Both the position numbers and the translations under genes were made by a program. Under the pieces are notes generated by a model. That model saw only the letters and a program-made list of their open reading frames with translations, did no database searches and had not been told where the DNA came from. Positions 36,831 to 43,866 of a DNA stretch of 64,000 nucleotides are shown piece after piece. Source of the DNA: an uncultured Bacteroidales bacterium (lineage in GTDB: Bacteria > Bacteroidota > Bacteroidia > Bacteroidales > CAIWKO01); assembly GCA_903913285.1 (NCBI GenBank), contig CAIWKO010000004.1, positions 62,001 through 126,000 of the forward strand. Reading direction: 5' to 3'. The first letter of the stretch is position 1; each line of letters opens with the position of its first letter.

Positions 36831-37522
36831 AACACCCTGTCCTCCGCTATCATCTCTTTGTTCTGATACCTCAAAAAAAGCTGCACTATCGTGATCACGT
36901 CTTTCTGGCAATAGGTCACGATGCGTTGCAGGTCCTTTTCTTTCCAATACACTCTGGCCACATCGGCGCCCGAGATATCATTTTTGGGTGTGGGTATGTC
37001 CAGCAAAGCGCACAACAGCGCAAGCGATGTATAGGCCTTATAATCGCCGAAGCGCCACAGATCCATCGTGTCCAACAGTTTCACCTCCCAGGGCTTTTTG
37101 CCGGCCACATCCAGCAGCGCAGGCAGCTCGATGCGGTTCACCACCATGCGGCGGGCTATATACGGAAAATCGAATTCCTTGCCGTTGTGGGCGCACAGCA
37201 AACTGCTTTCTTTGTTGAAATGCGTGTTCAGCATGGCGGCAAACTCTGTAAGCAATTGGCGTTCGTCGTGACCGAAAAACGACTTTATCTTAAGGCCTCC
37301 GTTGGCCACCACGCCCACCGAAATGCAGATGATGGTGCCGAATTCGGCATAAATGCCTGCCTGTTCGTAGATTTCTTCGGCGGTTTTGGTCGACGAAAGT
37401 TTTGTGGCTTTATGTTCCCACAGTTTCCTGAAATTTTCGGGCATCGCGCCGAAGTTTTCCCAATGCGGAATGGTTTCTATATCCAGAAACAGGATATTGC
37501 TGATGTTGATTGATGATAGCAT
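36821..37522 (-). CDS. PolB-type predicted 3'-5' exonuclease
   Basis: 233 residues of the DnaQ/RNase H-like exonuclease fold, subgroup related to the PolB exonuclease domain. Seen: Exo I DIET with Asp14 and Glu16, Exo II HNGKEFDFPYIARR near 113-126, and Exo III YCQKDVITIVQLFLRY near 207-222 (YxxxD). Two metal ions would be bound by these acids. It lacks a polymerase domain, so it works as a separate nuclease, perhaps in DNA repair or RNA trimming. It lies 26 bp after the GNAT gene on the same strand. Confidence 0.9.
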   Translation of the reverse strand: MLSSINISNILFLDIETIPHWENFGAMPENFRKLWEHKATKLSSTKTAEEIYEQAGIYAEFGTIICISVGVVANGGLKIKSFFGHDERQLLTEFAAMLNTHFNKESSLLCAHNGKEFDFPYIARRMVVNRIELPALLDVAGKKPWEVKLLDTMDLWRFGDYKAYTSLALLCALLDIPTPKNDISGADVARVYWKEKDLQRIVTYCQKDVITIVQLFLRYQNKEMIAEDRVFFS

Positions 37523-37548
37523 ATAACGAGGTTTTAAAAATTAGCACT

Positions 37549-38151
37549 TCATTTATTACAATAATAGCGCACCATCGGGCGGCTTTTCGAGCGGTGGTCG
37601 ACAATTTGGAAGCCCGCCCTCTGGAACGATTTATACAACCCTATCCACACGAAAGCGTCGGGAAGTTTTTCCACGGTGGGTATCGTAGGGTAGGCTTCGA
37701 TGATGCCGATGTGTTTGCTTTTAGCATAATCGATAACGCCTTTCAACATGGCGACCGAAAGCCCCTGCCGGCGGTAGTTTTTGTCGATAAAGAAACACGG
37801 CAATGACCACACTGCTTCCGCGTCGATGCGTTTGTGCACGCGCGAATGCTCTATCTTCAGGTAGTTTTCGCGGGGTGCAAAGGCGCACCAGCCTATGGCC
37901 CGCCCGCCGATGATGCCCAAAATGCCCGTGGGTTTGCCGGCCCAAACCAGTTCTTTCATGGTGTTTTTGTTGCCGTCGTTTTGTTTGCCTGCTTTGAAAT
38001 CGGCGGTGGGCAAACGGAACGACATGCACCAGCAGTTGCTGCACGCGCCCCTTTTGCCAAAGAGTTCTACAAACTTATCCCAATTATCGGGCGACAGGGC
38101 TTCGAAATGGAGTTGGTTTTGCACAGGAGTGGTTTGCTTTGAGGGTGACAT
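37549..38151 (-). CDS. GNAT family N-acetyltransferase
   Basis: 200 residues. Core GNAT features: beta strand 4 / motif A region AVWSLPCFFIDKNYRRQGLSVAMLKG, whose RRQG-LS loop binds the acetyl-CoA pyrophosphate (about 121-146), preceded by GIIGGRAIGWCAFAPRENY (about 78-96). A cysteine-rich stretch ACSNCWCMSFR lies near 35-45. ATG 38151 is preferred because the frame further upstream reads through repeat DNA. The substrate is unknown. Its upstream region carries the long 21-bp array B, starting 154 bp away. Confidence 0.83.
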   Translation of the reverse strand: MSPSKQTTPVQNQLHFEALSPDNWDKFVELFGKRGACSNCWCMSFRLPTADFKAGKQNDGNKNTMKELVWAGKPTGILGIIGGRAIGWCAFAPRENYLKIEHSRVHKRIDAEAVWSLPCFFIDKNYRRQGLSVAMLKGVIDYAKSKHIGIIEAYPTIPTVEKLPDAFVWIGLYKSFQRAGFQIVDHRSKSRPMVRYYCNK

Positions 38152-38304
38152 CGGAAAGAGTTTTTTTAGGCCAGATAAAATTACAACTTTTGAGGAATAT
38201 TGGTATTGTTTTAGGAAAAATTTTTTGTGTGATTGGGGGTTTGAAAAATTAAACCACGGAGACACGGAGAACACGGAGGGGCACGGAGAGGTTTTTGGTG
38301 TTTT
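38152..38304. repeat. Spacer with CACGGAG microrepeats
   Basis: CACGGAG recurs four times at about 38256-38290 with spacings of 8-11 bp, a common bacterial microrepeat word. The rest is AT-rich and without gene signal. Array B follows directly. Confidence 0.7.
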
Positions 38305-38785
38305 GCTCCGAGAATGCTTTTTTTGGTTTCGGGAAAGCTATTTTTGGCTGCGGTGACATTTTGGCAGAAAATAGCTTGCGTGGCGACCTTCCGCGGTTGC
38401 ATGGTGAGCTTCCGCGATAACTAATTTGGGTTGCGCGGTTGCATGGCGAGCTTGTGGGGAAGAACGGAGCCTTGTCCGGTGAGCTAGTGAGCTTCCGCGG
38501 TTACTTATTCAGCTTGCTCGGATGCCAAGAAAGCTTCCGCGATTGCATGGTTTTGTTCCGATTTAAAAAAGAGACCTTTCCCGGTTACTAATCTGTCATA
38601 CCCGGTTGCAAATTTGCCTTCCGCGATTACTAAGAGGGCTTTCGGGATTGCAAAGAGACCTTATGAGATTGCAAAGAGGGCTTATGATTTTACTAAGAGA
38701 GCTTCCGCGTTTACTAATTTTGTTTCCGGGAATCCTAATATTGCTTTCGGGATTGCTAATTTTTGTTTCGGGATTGCTAATTGAT
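38305..38785. repeat. 21-bp tandem array B, 23 degenerate units
   Basis: Twenty-three consecutive units: 21 are exactly 21 bp and two (starting 38368 and 38472) are 20 bp. The consensus is roughly CTTYCGGGATTGCTAAKAG. Individual units diverge strongly, yet the period is kept almost perfectly over 481 bp. From 38491 to 38784 the plus strand is open, reading heptapeptides like KRAFGIA, KRPYEIA, KRAYDFT, NIAFGIA, but the frame has no ATG and follows stop codons at the shortened unit. It is not a CRISPR array: there are no constant repeats separated by unique spacers. Confidence 0.9.
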
Positions 38786-39106
38786 GAGTTGATGTTGTGA
38801 TTAACTTATTGTTTTACTGTGCTATATTTAAATTTTTGAAAAAGTGAGTTAAAAAACAAGAATTTTAAAGGGAAAATGAGGCAATTTTAGGGGATTTGTT
38901 TTATACGGGAATGTTATATTATATGACAAAATGGCAGATGGAAAGAAAAAATTATGGTTTTAGTCGGGGCGCGACTTGGAGTCGCACTCCGACTGCTTTG
39001 AAGTTTGAACCTAAAAACATAAAAAGACTGAGGTTGGAACCTCAGCCGAATTGATATGAGTAAGCGGAGTAGATAATGAATTTATTGATTTTTAAAAAAT
39101 GTTGAT
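38786..39106. other. Intergenic spacer with two REP-like hairpins
   Basis: After array B comes AT-rich DNA (38790-38955), the first copy of the 43-bp repeat (38961-39003), and the perfect hairpin CTGAGGTT-GG-AACCTCAG at about 39028-39045. The small membrane protein gene begins at 39107. No other gene was seen. Confidence 0.6.
38961..39003. repeat. 43-bp REP-like element, copy 1
   Basis: Identical over 43 bp to 39886-39928. It folds as nested inverted repeats: outer AGTCGG/CCGACT and inner GCGACT-TGG-AGTCGC. It ends in GCTTTGAAG. Such palindromes in intergenic DNA resemble REP elements moved by RayT-type transposases, none of which is in this window. Confidence 0.85.
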
Positions 39107-39481
39107 GTGAAACTTTATGATTATTTTGTTTATTATTTTTATAAACTAAAGAAAAATGGCAATATAAATGCAATTATTCCTTTTTGTTTCTTTCAAGGTG
39201 TAAATCTGTTATCCTTGTATGGACTATTATGGATTCTATTTAAAAGAGATTTTTTAAAATTAAACATATTACTTTACGTACTAGTTTGTTTATTAATTTT
39301 TTCATTCAATTATACTTATTTATTAATAAATAAAAAATTCAGACGAATAATTGAAGATTATGATATGAAAAGCAATGAAAAAAAGATAAAAAAAGGTAAA
39401 ACTATTATAATATTGTACATGGTGTTCTCAATAATTGTTTTCTATATCATTGTTATAGTTAGAGCAAATATAGTTACTTGA
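39107..39481 (+). CDS. Small polytopic membrane protein
   Basis: 124 residues from a GTG start (MKLYDYFVYYFYKLKKNG...). Three to four hydrophobic segments: about 22-44, 50-75 and 97-120. The central loop is Lys-rich (KSNEKKIKKGK). Very AT-rich, unlike the GC-rich repeats around it. No family recognised; similar 120-140 residue Bacteroidota membrane proteins are common and uncharacterised. It lies inside the repeat island, between the two 43-bp REP-like copies, so it may be recently acquired. Confidence 0.55.
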   Translation: MKLYDYFVYYFYKLKKNGNINAIIPFCFFQGVNLLSLYGLLWILFKRDFLKLNILLYVLVCLLIFSFNYTYLLINKKFRRIIEDYDMKSNEKKIKKGKTIIILYMVFSIIVFYIIVIVRANIVT

Positions 39482-39548
39482 AAAGTTACCCGTAACCAAC
39501 ATGCCAGGCTTTCTAGCACTCTGCTTAATCCATGTAAACGGGACAGGC

Positions 39549-39677
39549 GATTAATCTGATTAAATGATTTGAATGATTTTGTTCAACCCCATACGGGGTT
39601 GGAGGTTGTGGGGGTGATATATTACCAGGGGCGTTGCCCCTGGCTACCAATATGACGCCCCGATGGGGCTGGGAAAA
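39549..39677. repeat. About 130-bp intergenic element, copy 1
   Basis: Begins GATTAATCTGATTAAATG, then TTGTTCAACCC and ATACGGGGTTGG. It contains the hairpin CCAGGGGC-GTT-GCCCCTGG (27-bp core at 39624-39650) and ends with GACGCCCCGATGGGGCTGG. A second copy starts at 39711. The ACCAGGGGCGTTGCCCCTGG word is, from memory, common in Bacteroidota intergenic DNA. Confidence 0.85.
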
Positions 39678-39710
39678 TTGTCTGAACCTTGCCTTCGGCA
39701 GGCAAGCGCT

Positions 39711-39859
39711 GATTAAACTGATTAAATGATTGGAATGATTTTGTTCAACCCTCCGCCAAAAGGCGGACAGGCATACGGGGTTGGGGGGTGAGGGGTGTGT
39801 CTTTTACCAGGGGCGTTGCCCCTGGCTACCAAACTTAAACCCCTACGGGGTTAGGAAAG
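39711..39859. repeat. About 130-bp intergenic element, copy 2 (with insertion)
   Basis: Same order of blocks as copy 1 and an identical 27-bp core at 39806-39832. A CCGCCAAAAGGCGG-type hairpin is inserted after TTGTTCAACCC. The 3' block differs (CCCCTACGGGG instead of GCCCCGATGGGGC). Between the copies is CTTGCCTTCGGCAGGCAAG, another hairpin. Confidence 0.85.
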
Positions 39860-39885
39860 GTTGATTGGCGATGCGCACTTGGTAT

Positions 39886-39928
39886 TAGTCGGGGCGCGAC
39901 TTGGAGTCGCACTCCGACTGCTTTGAAG
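39886..39928. repeat. 43-bp REP-like element, copy 2
   Basis: Exact copy of 38961-39003 in the same orientation, 925 bp away. The two copies bracket the small membrane protein gene and the 130-bp repeats. Confidence 0.85.
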
Positions 39929-39996
39929 AAAATGGATGGATGGAAAATTGGAAAGATGGATTGGCGATGTGCAGATGATTAATTGGAAGGCTGTTG

Positions 39997-40085
39997 GCCC
40001 CCGCGCCAGGGATTGAAGTGAAAAGCCCGCAGCGTAGCGAGGACTTGTAACGGAAAGCCCGGTCCGCTGGTAAGCGGAGGCGCCC
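39997..40085. other. GC-rich AAAGCCCG intergenic element
   Basis: Contains two similar blocks, ATTGAAGTGAAAAGCCCG and CTTGTAACGGAAAGCCCG, about 35 bp apart and joined by GCAGCGTAGCGAGGA. It is followed by CCGCTGGTAAGCGG, a short hairpin. From memory, closely similar elements recur in Bacteroidota genomes; whether it is RNA, a mobile element or something else is unknown. It ends 50 bp before the ABC-F promoter. Confidence 0.6.
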
Positions 40086-40133
40086 AAATGAGTTTAAAGA
40101 TTAAAGTTGAAAGGTGAAAGTGGAAAAAATGCG

Positions 40134-40141
40134 TACTTTTG
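40134..40141 (+). promoter_or_regulatory. -7 box TACTTTTG for the ABC-F gene
   Basis: A perfect TAnnTTTG 25 bp before ATG 40166. A TTG frame start at 40139 overlaps the box and is therefore unlikely. Confidence 0.55.
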
Positions 40142-40165
40142 CACGACTTTTTTAGGGCACTCAGG

Positions 40166-42109
40166 ATGATTTCGGTTAACCAGCTTTCGGTACATTTTAC
40201 GGGCGAATATATTTTCGACAATATTTCGTTTATAGTGAACGACCGCGACCGCATTGGGCTGGTGGGGAAAAACGGGGCGGGCAAAACTACGCTGCTGAAG
40301 ATTTTTGCGGGGCTGATGGAACCGGAAAAGGGTTCGGTTTCGTATCCGGGAGGCACGACGATAGGCTACCTGCCGCAGGAAATGGCAACCGAGAGCCGCA
40401 AAACGGTGATGGACGAGGCGCTGAAAGCTTTCGACCCGGTGCTGAACATCGGGAAGAACATACGCAGGTATTCGGAGGAGCTGATGCACGTGACGGATTA
40501 TGCTTCGGCGGGGTATCAGCGCCTGGTTGAGAAACTGAACACGGCCAACGAGCAGTTTAAGATTATGGGCGGCGAAACGATTGAGGCCGACGTGGAAAAG
40601 GTGTTGCTGGGGCTGGGTTTTGAGTCGGCGGATTTTGAACGCCCGATGAGCGAGTTTAGCGGCGGCTGGCAAATGAGGGTGGAACTGGCGAAACTGCTGC
40701 TGCAAAAGCCTTCGCTGCTGCTGCTGGACGAACCCACGAACCACCTTGACATTGAATCGATACAATGGCTGGAGGATTTTTTGGTGAGTTACCGGGGGGC
40801 GGTGCTGCTGGTGTCGCACGACAGGGCTTTTTTGGACAATGTTACGCAGCGCACGGTGGAGATTTCGCTGGGAAAGATTTTCGACTATAAGGCGTGCTAT
40901 TCGGACTACGTGATGATGCGCGCCGAAAGGATAGAAAGCCAGATGGCGACGTTTAATAATCAGCAGAAACAGATAGAGCAGATTGAGCGGTTTATTACGC
41001 GCTTCCGCTCGAAATCGACGAAGGCACGGCAGGTGCAGTCGCGGGTGAAATATCTGGAGAAAATGGAGCTGGTGGAGGTGGACGAAACGGACACTTCGAC
41101 GATACGGTTTTTGTTTCCGCCTGCCCCGCCTTCGGGCAAGGTGGCGGTGGAGCTGGAGAAGGTTTCGAAACGCTATGGCGAAAAGCTGGTGTTGAGCGAC
41201 ATCGACCTGGCGGTGTTGAAAGGCGAAAAGATAGCTTTCGTTGGACGGAACGGCGAGGGCAAATCGACGCTGGTGAAGGTGATTTTGAACCAGGTGGAGC
41301 ACGACGGCAAGGTGAAGCTGGGACACAACATATCAGTTGGCTATTACGCGCAAAACCAAACGGACCTGCTGGACGGGGAGAAGACGGTTTTTGAGACGAT
41401 AGACGATGTGGCTGTGGGCGACATCAGGGTGAGGATACGCGCGATTTTGGGAAGTTTTTTGTTTGGCGGCGACACGATAGATAAGAAGGTGAAGGTGCTT
41501 TCGGGCGGGGAAAAGTCGAGGCTGGCGCTGGCAAAGATGCTGCTGTCGCCCGTGAACCTGCTGATTTTGGATGAGCCGACGAACCACCTGGACATGGTTT
41601 CGAAAGATATTTTGAAGAATGCCCTGCTGAGATATGACGGATCACTGATTTTGGTTTCGCACGACCGGGATTTTTTGCAGGGGCTGACCACGAAGGTGTA
41701 TGAGTTTAAGAACCGAAAAATTAAACAATATATCGGCGACATCTACACGTTTTTGGATGCCCGCGACCTGAACACGCTGAAGGAACTGGAACGGAAAACG
41801 GTGGCAAAAGCGGTGGAAGCGAAAAATGTTCCGGCCTCGGACAATAAAATTAACCGGGAAAAGAAGAAGGAGCAGGACAGGGAACTGAGGAAGATAGCGA
41901 ACAAAATTGAGGAAGCGGAGAGAAAGATAGGGTTGCTGGAAGCCGAGATAGCCGAACTGGACGCGGTGCTGATAGACCCCGACACGTATAAGGAAGCGCT
42001 GAAGACGCCGGGGATTTTCAGCAAGTATGAAGAGCTGAAGAAACAACTGAAAACGGAAATGGACCTGTGGGAGAAATGGCAGGGGGAGTTGGAGAGGAGC
42101 AAGGGATAG
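40166..42109 (+). CDS. ABC-F family ATPase
   Basis: About 647 residues with two ABC ATPase domains and no membrane part. ABC-F proteins act on the ribosome (translation factors or antibiotic-target protection), or like Uup. Domain 1: Walker A GKNGAGKTTLLK near 37-48, signature FSGGWQMR near 155, Walker B LLLLDEPTNHLDIES near 183. Domain 2: GRNGEGKSTLVK near 360, LSGGEKSRLALAK near 445, LLILDEPTNHLDM near 469. After the second domain comes a Lys/Glu-rich coiled coil (about 560-640). Start ATG 40166 begins MISVNQLSVHF and follows the promoter. The coding sequence is markedly G-rich, which creates a long false antisense frame. Subfamily and substrate not resolved. Confidence 0.94.
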   Translation: MISVNQLSVHFTGEYIFDNISFIVNDRDRIGLVGKNGAGKTTLLKIFAGLMEPEKGSVSYPGGTTIGYLPQEMATESRKTVMDEALKAFDPVLNIGKNIRRYSEELMHVTDYASAGYQRLVEKLNTANEQFKIMGGETIEADVEKVLLGLGFESADFERPMSEFSGGWQMRVELAKLLLQKPSLLLLDEPTNHLDIESIQWLEDFLVSYRGAVLLVSHDRAFLDNVTQRTVEISLGKIFDYKACYSDYVMMRAERIESQMATFNNQQKQIEQIERFITRFRSKSTKARQVQSRVKYLEKMELVEVDETDTSTIRFLFPPAPPSGKVAVELEKVSKRYGEKLVLSDIDLAVLKGEKIAFVGRNGEGKSTLVKVILNQVEHDGKVKLGHNISVGYYAQNQTDLLDGEKTVFETIDDVAVGDIRVRIRAILGSFLFGGDTIDKKVKVLSGGEKSRLALAKMLLSPVNLLILDEPTNHLDMVSKDILKNALLRYDGSLILVSHDRDFLQGLTTKVYEFKNRKIKQYIGDIYTFLDARDLNTLKELERKTVAKAVEAKNVPASDNKINREKKKEQDRELRKIANKIEEAERKIGLLEAEIAELDAVLIDPDTYKEALKTPGIFSKYEELKKQLKTEMDLWEKWQGELERSKG

Positions 42110-42215
42110 GTAATAGGTAACAGGTAACAAGTAACAGGTAACAGGTAAGAGGTAAGAGGTAAGAGGTAAGAGGTAAGAGGTAAGAGGTAAGAGGTAAGAG
42201 GTAACAAGTTACAAG
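42108..42215. repeat. 7-bp microsatellite AGGTAAG/AGGTAAC
   Basis: About fifteen consecutive 7-bp units (first AGGTAAC-like, then eight perfect AGGTAAG, then AAGTTAC variants), beginning at the stop codon of the ABC-F gene. It is the longest and purest microrepeat in the window and would be prone to length change. Confidence 0.93.
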
Positions 42216-42253
42216 TTACGAGTTGTATACGAGAAAAAAACAGATAATTAAGT

Positions 42254-42904
42254 TTAGATCTTTGTTCCGAAAGCAAGGTCGCCGGCATCGCCCAAACCGG
42301 GAACGATGTAGGATTGAGCGGTGAGTTCGTCGTCGACGGCGCCCACCCAAAGCGTGGTGGTTGAGGTAGGGAATTTTTTCTTGATAAATTCGACGCCCTC
42401 GTGGCTGGCAATAACGGTTACGATGTGGATATGTTTGGGTTTGCCTTTTTCGAGCAGCGCCTTGAAGGATAATTCGAGCGAGGCGCCTGTGGCAAGCATG
42501 GGGTCGGTAATAATAAGTATTTTATCGGTCAGGTCGGGGCTGGAGGTATATTCAACGCGAATGTCGAAATGGCCGTCTTTGTGATGATAGCGATAGGCAG
42601 TGACAAAGGCGTTTTCGGAGCGGTCGAACATATTGAGAAAACCCTGATGGAGCGGGAGTCCGGCACGCAAAATGGTGGCAAGTACCGGGAAGTCTTTCAA
42701 CACGGGAACTTCGGCAACACCCAGGGGGGTGTATACCTCTTTGACCTCGTATTCGAGCCCTTTGCTGATCTCGTAAGCAAATATTTCGCCGATGCGTTCG
42801 AAGTTGCGGCGGAAGCGCATACTGTCTTTCTGAATTTCGACATCCCTGATTTCGGAAATGAATTGATTGAGTATGGAATTTTTTTCACCTAAGATCTTTA
42901 CCAT
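42254..42904 (-). CDS. upp: Uracil phosphoribosyltransferase
   Basis: Salvages uracil with PRPP to UMP. 216 residues. Seen: LATILRAGLPLHQGFLNMF near 75-93 (type I PRTase hood), the PRPP loop ITDPMLATGASLE near 131-143, and the uracil-binding end SYIVPGLGDAGDLAFGTK near 197-214, which is diagnostic of UPRT. It is followed (upstream in map) by the FemAB-like gene on the same strand with a 29-bp gap. Confidence 0.96.
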   Translation of the reverse strand: MVKILGEKNSILNQFISEIRDVEIQKDSMRFRRNFERIGEIFAYEISKGLEYEVKEVYTPLGVAEVPVLKDFPVLATILRAGLPLHQGFLNMFDRSENAFVTAYRYHHKDGHFDIRVEYTSSPDLTDKILIITDPMLATGASLELSFKALLEKGKPKHIHIVTVIASHEGVEFIKKKFPTSTTTLWVGAVDDELTAQSYIVPGLGDAGDLAFGTKI

Positions 42905-42933
42905 TTTATTTGAATTTGAAACGCTAAGATAAT

Positions 42934-43866
42934 TTATTTTTTTCCTTTTCGGATAATTTTCATAAAACTATTGACAATGAACGGGAGTTTATTGATGAGA
43001 ATCTGATCGTAATTTTTCTCCAAAGCCCCGAAACTTCGGTAGAAACGGGCGAGCGAAAGGGAGTCGGAGCCTTCGAAATCGAGGGTTAAATTGCTTGATT
43101 CGTGTTCGTGAATAAAACTATCGATGAGGAAATGCATGGCAGATGATTCCTTGGCTTTTTCGTTGGCAGCTGAGAACAATAAATAGGCTTTTTGTTGTGC
43201 AAAACCGAAGAAAACTCCTGCACAGAGCTCGTTGCCCCGATATACTTCCCACAGCTGTGCCCGGTTTTTGCCGTTGAGCATTTTATAAACTTTTCGCAGA
43301 ATGGGATAAAAATCTTCAGGAAGAGAATCCAGCGTTTTGGCTTTGTTTTGGCTGAAAAGATGAATGAGATGGGATATGTTGCCTTTTTTATTGATGCTGA
43401 GTTTGAATTTAGCGGCTTTTTTGATGTTGCGCTGGGTATTCTCAGAATAAAGCTCAAACAAATTTTGATAAGGCATATCGAGTTCGAGTTCAAGATTGGT
43501 GTGTGAAGTGAGGTTGTTTAGTTTTGCATCGGCAGTGTTGCCATGGTTGAGATTGATGCGGCAAAATTTAAATTTGTCGGGAATGGCTTCAATAAACTCC
43601 TGCAACTTTGTTTGGGAAATAGTATGAGCCGAAAATACACCCAACTGCTGTGTCATTGAAGGAGGAAAAACATAGGTGATCCGCATTTTCCTGCGGTAGG
43701 GCAAGGGCATCACGGATTCATAGTCTTCTTCCACCAAAGCATCCCAATGTTCGCAGACGCAATCCAAATACCATGAATAGGCATAAATATTACTGTTCGT
43801 GGCATGGTCGATGCACAAATCCCATTTGTTTCTGTCAATTTTATCGTGCCGCAGATAGTGTATCAT
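42934..43866 (-). CDS. FemAB/GNAT-like acyltransferase, hypothetical
   Basis: 310 residues, soluble. The N-terminal half has NSNIYAYSWYLDCVCEHWDAL, and the second half contains a GNAT-like core with LWEVYRGNELCAGVFFGFAQQKAYLLFSA (about 208-236) and MHFLIDSFIHEHE. This resembles Bacteroidota 'GNAT/FemAB-like' proteins found in surface-glycan loci. It overlaps the next gene upstream by the ATGA arrangement, so the two are translationally coupled. The substrate is unknown; transfer of an amino acid or acyl group to a cell-surface precursor is a guess. Confidence 0.7.
   Translation of the reverse strand: MIHYLRHDKIDRNKWDLCIDHATNSNIYAYSWYLDCVCEHWDALVEEDYESVMPLPYRRKMRITYVFPPSMTQQLGVFSAHTISQTKLQEFIEAIPDKFKFCRINLNHGNTADAKLNNLTSHTNLELELDMPYQNLFELYSENTQRNIKKAAKFKLSINKKGNISHLIHLFSQNKAKTLDSLPEDFYPILRKVYKMLNGKNRAQLWEVYRGNELCAGVFFGFAQQKAYLLFSAANEKAKESSAMHFLIDSFIHEHESSNLTLDFEGSDSLSLARFYRSFGALEKNYDQILINKLPFIVNSFMKIIRKGKK

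Noticed and set aside
37510-37806. Plus-strand frames in 36.9-38.4 kb
   Set aside because: All are antisense to the exonuclease and GNAT genes, which show clear motifs.
38305-38785. CRISPR array interpretation of array B (and A, C)
   Set aside because: Units are contiguous with no spacers, the unit is too short, and no cas genes are present.
38606-38800. 65-codon plus-strand frame in array B (Leu/Arg-rich)
   Set aside because: Generated by the 21-bp period; a different frame gives an equally regular heptad. No promoter or conserved start.
40094-41326. 410-codon minus-strand frame opposite the ABC-F gene
   Set aside because: It is a composition effect of the G-rich ABC-F coding strand; the product is His/Arg/Gln-rich without domains, while the plus strand encodes clear ABC motifs.
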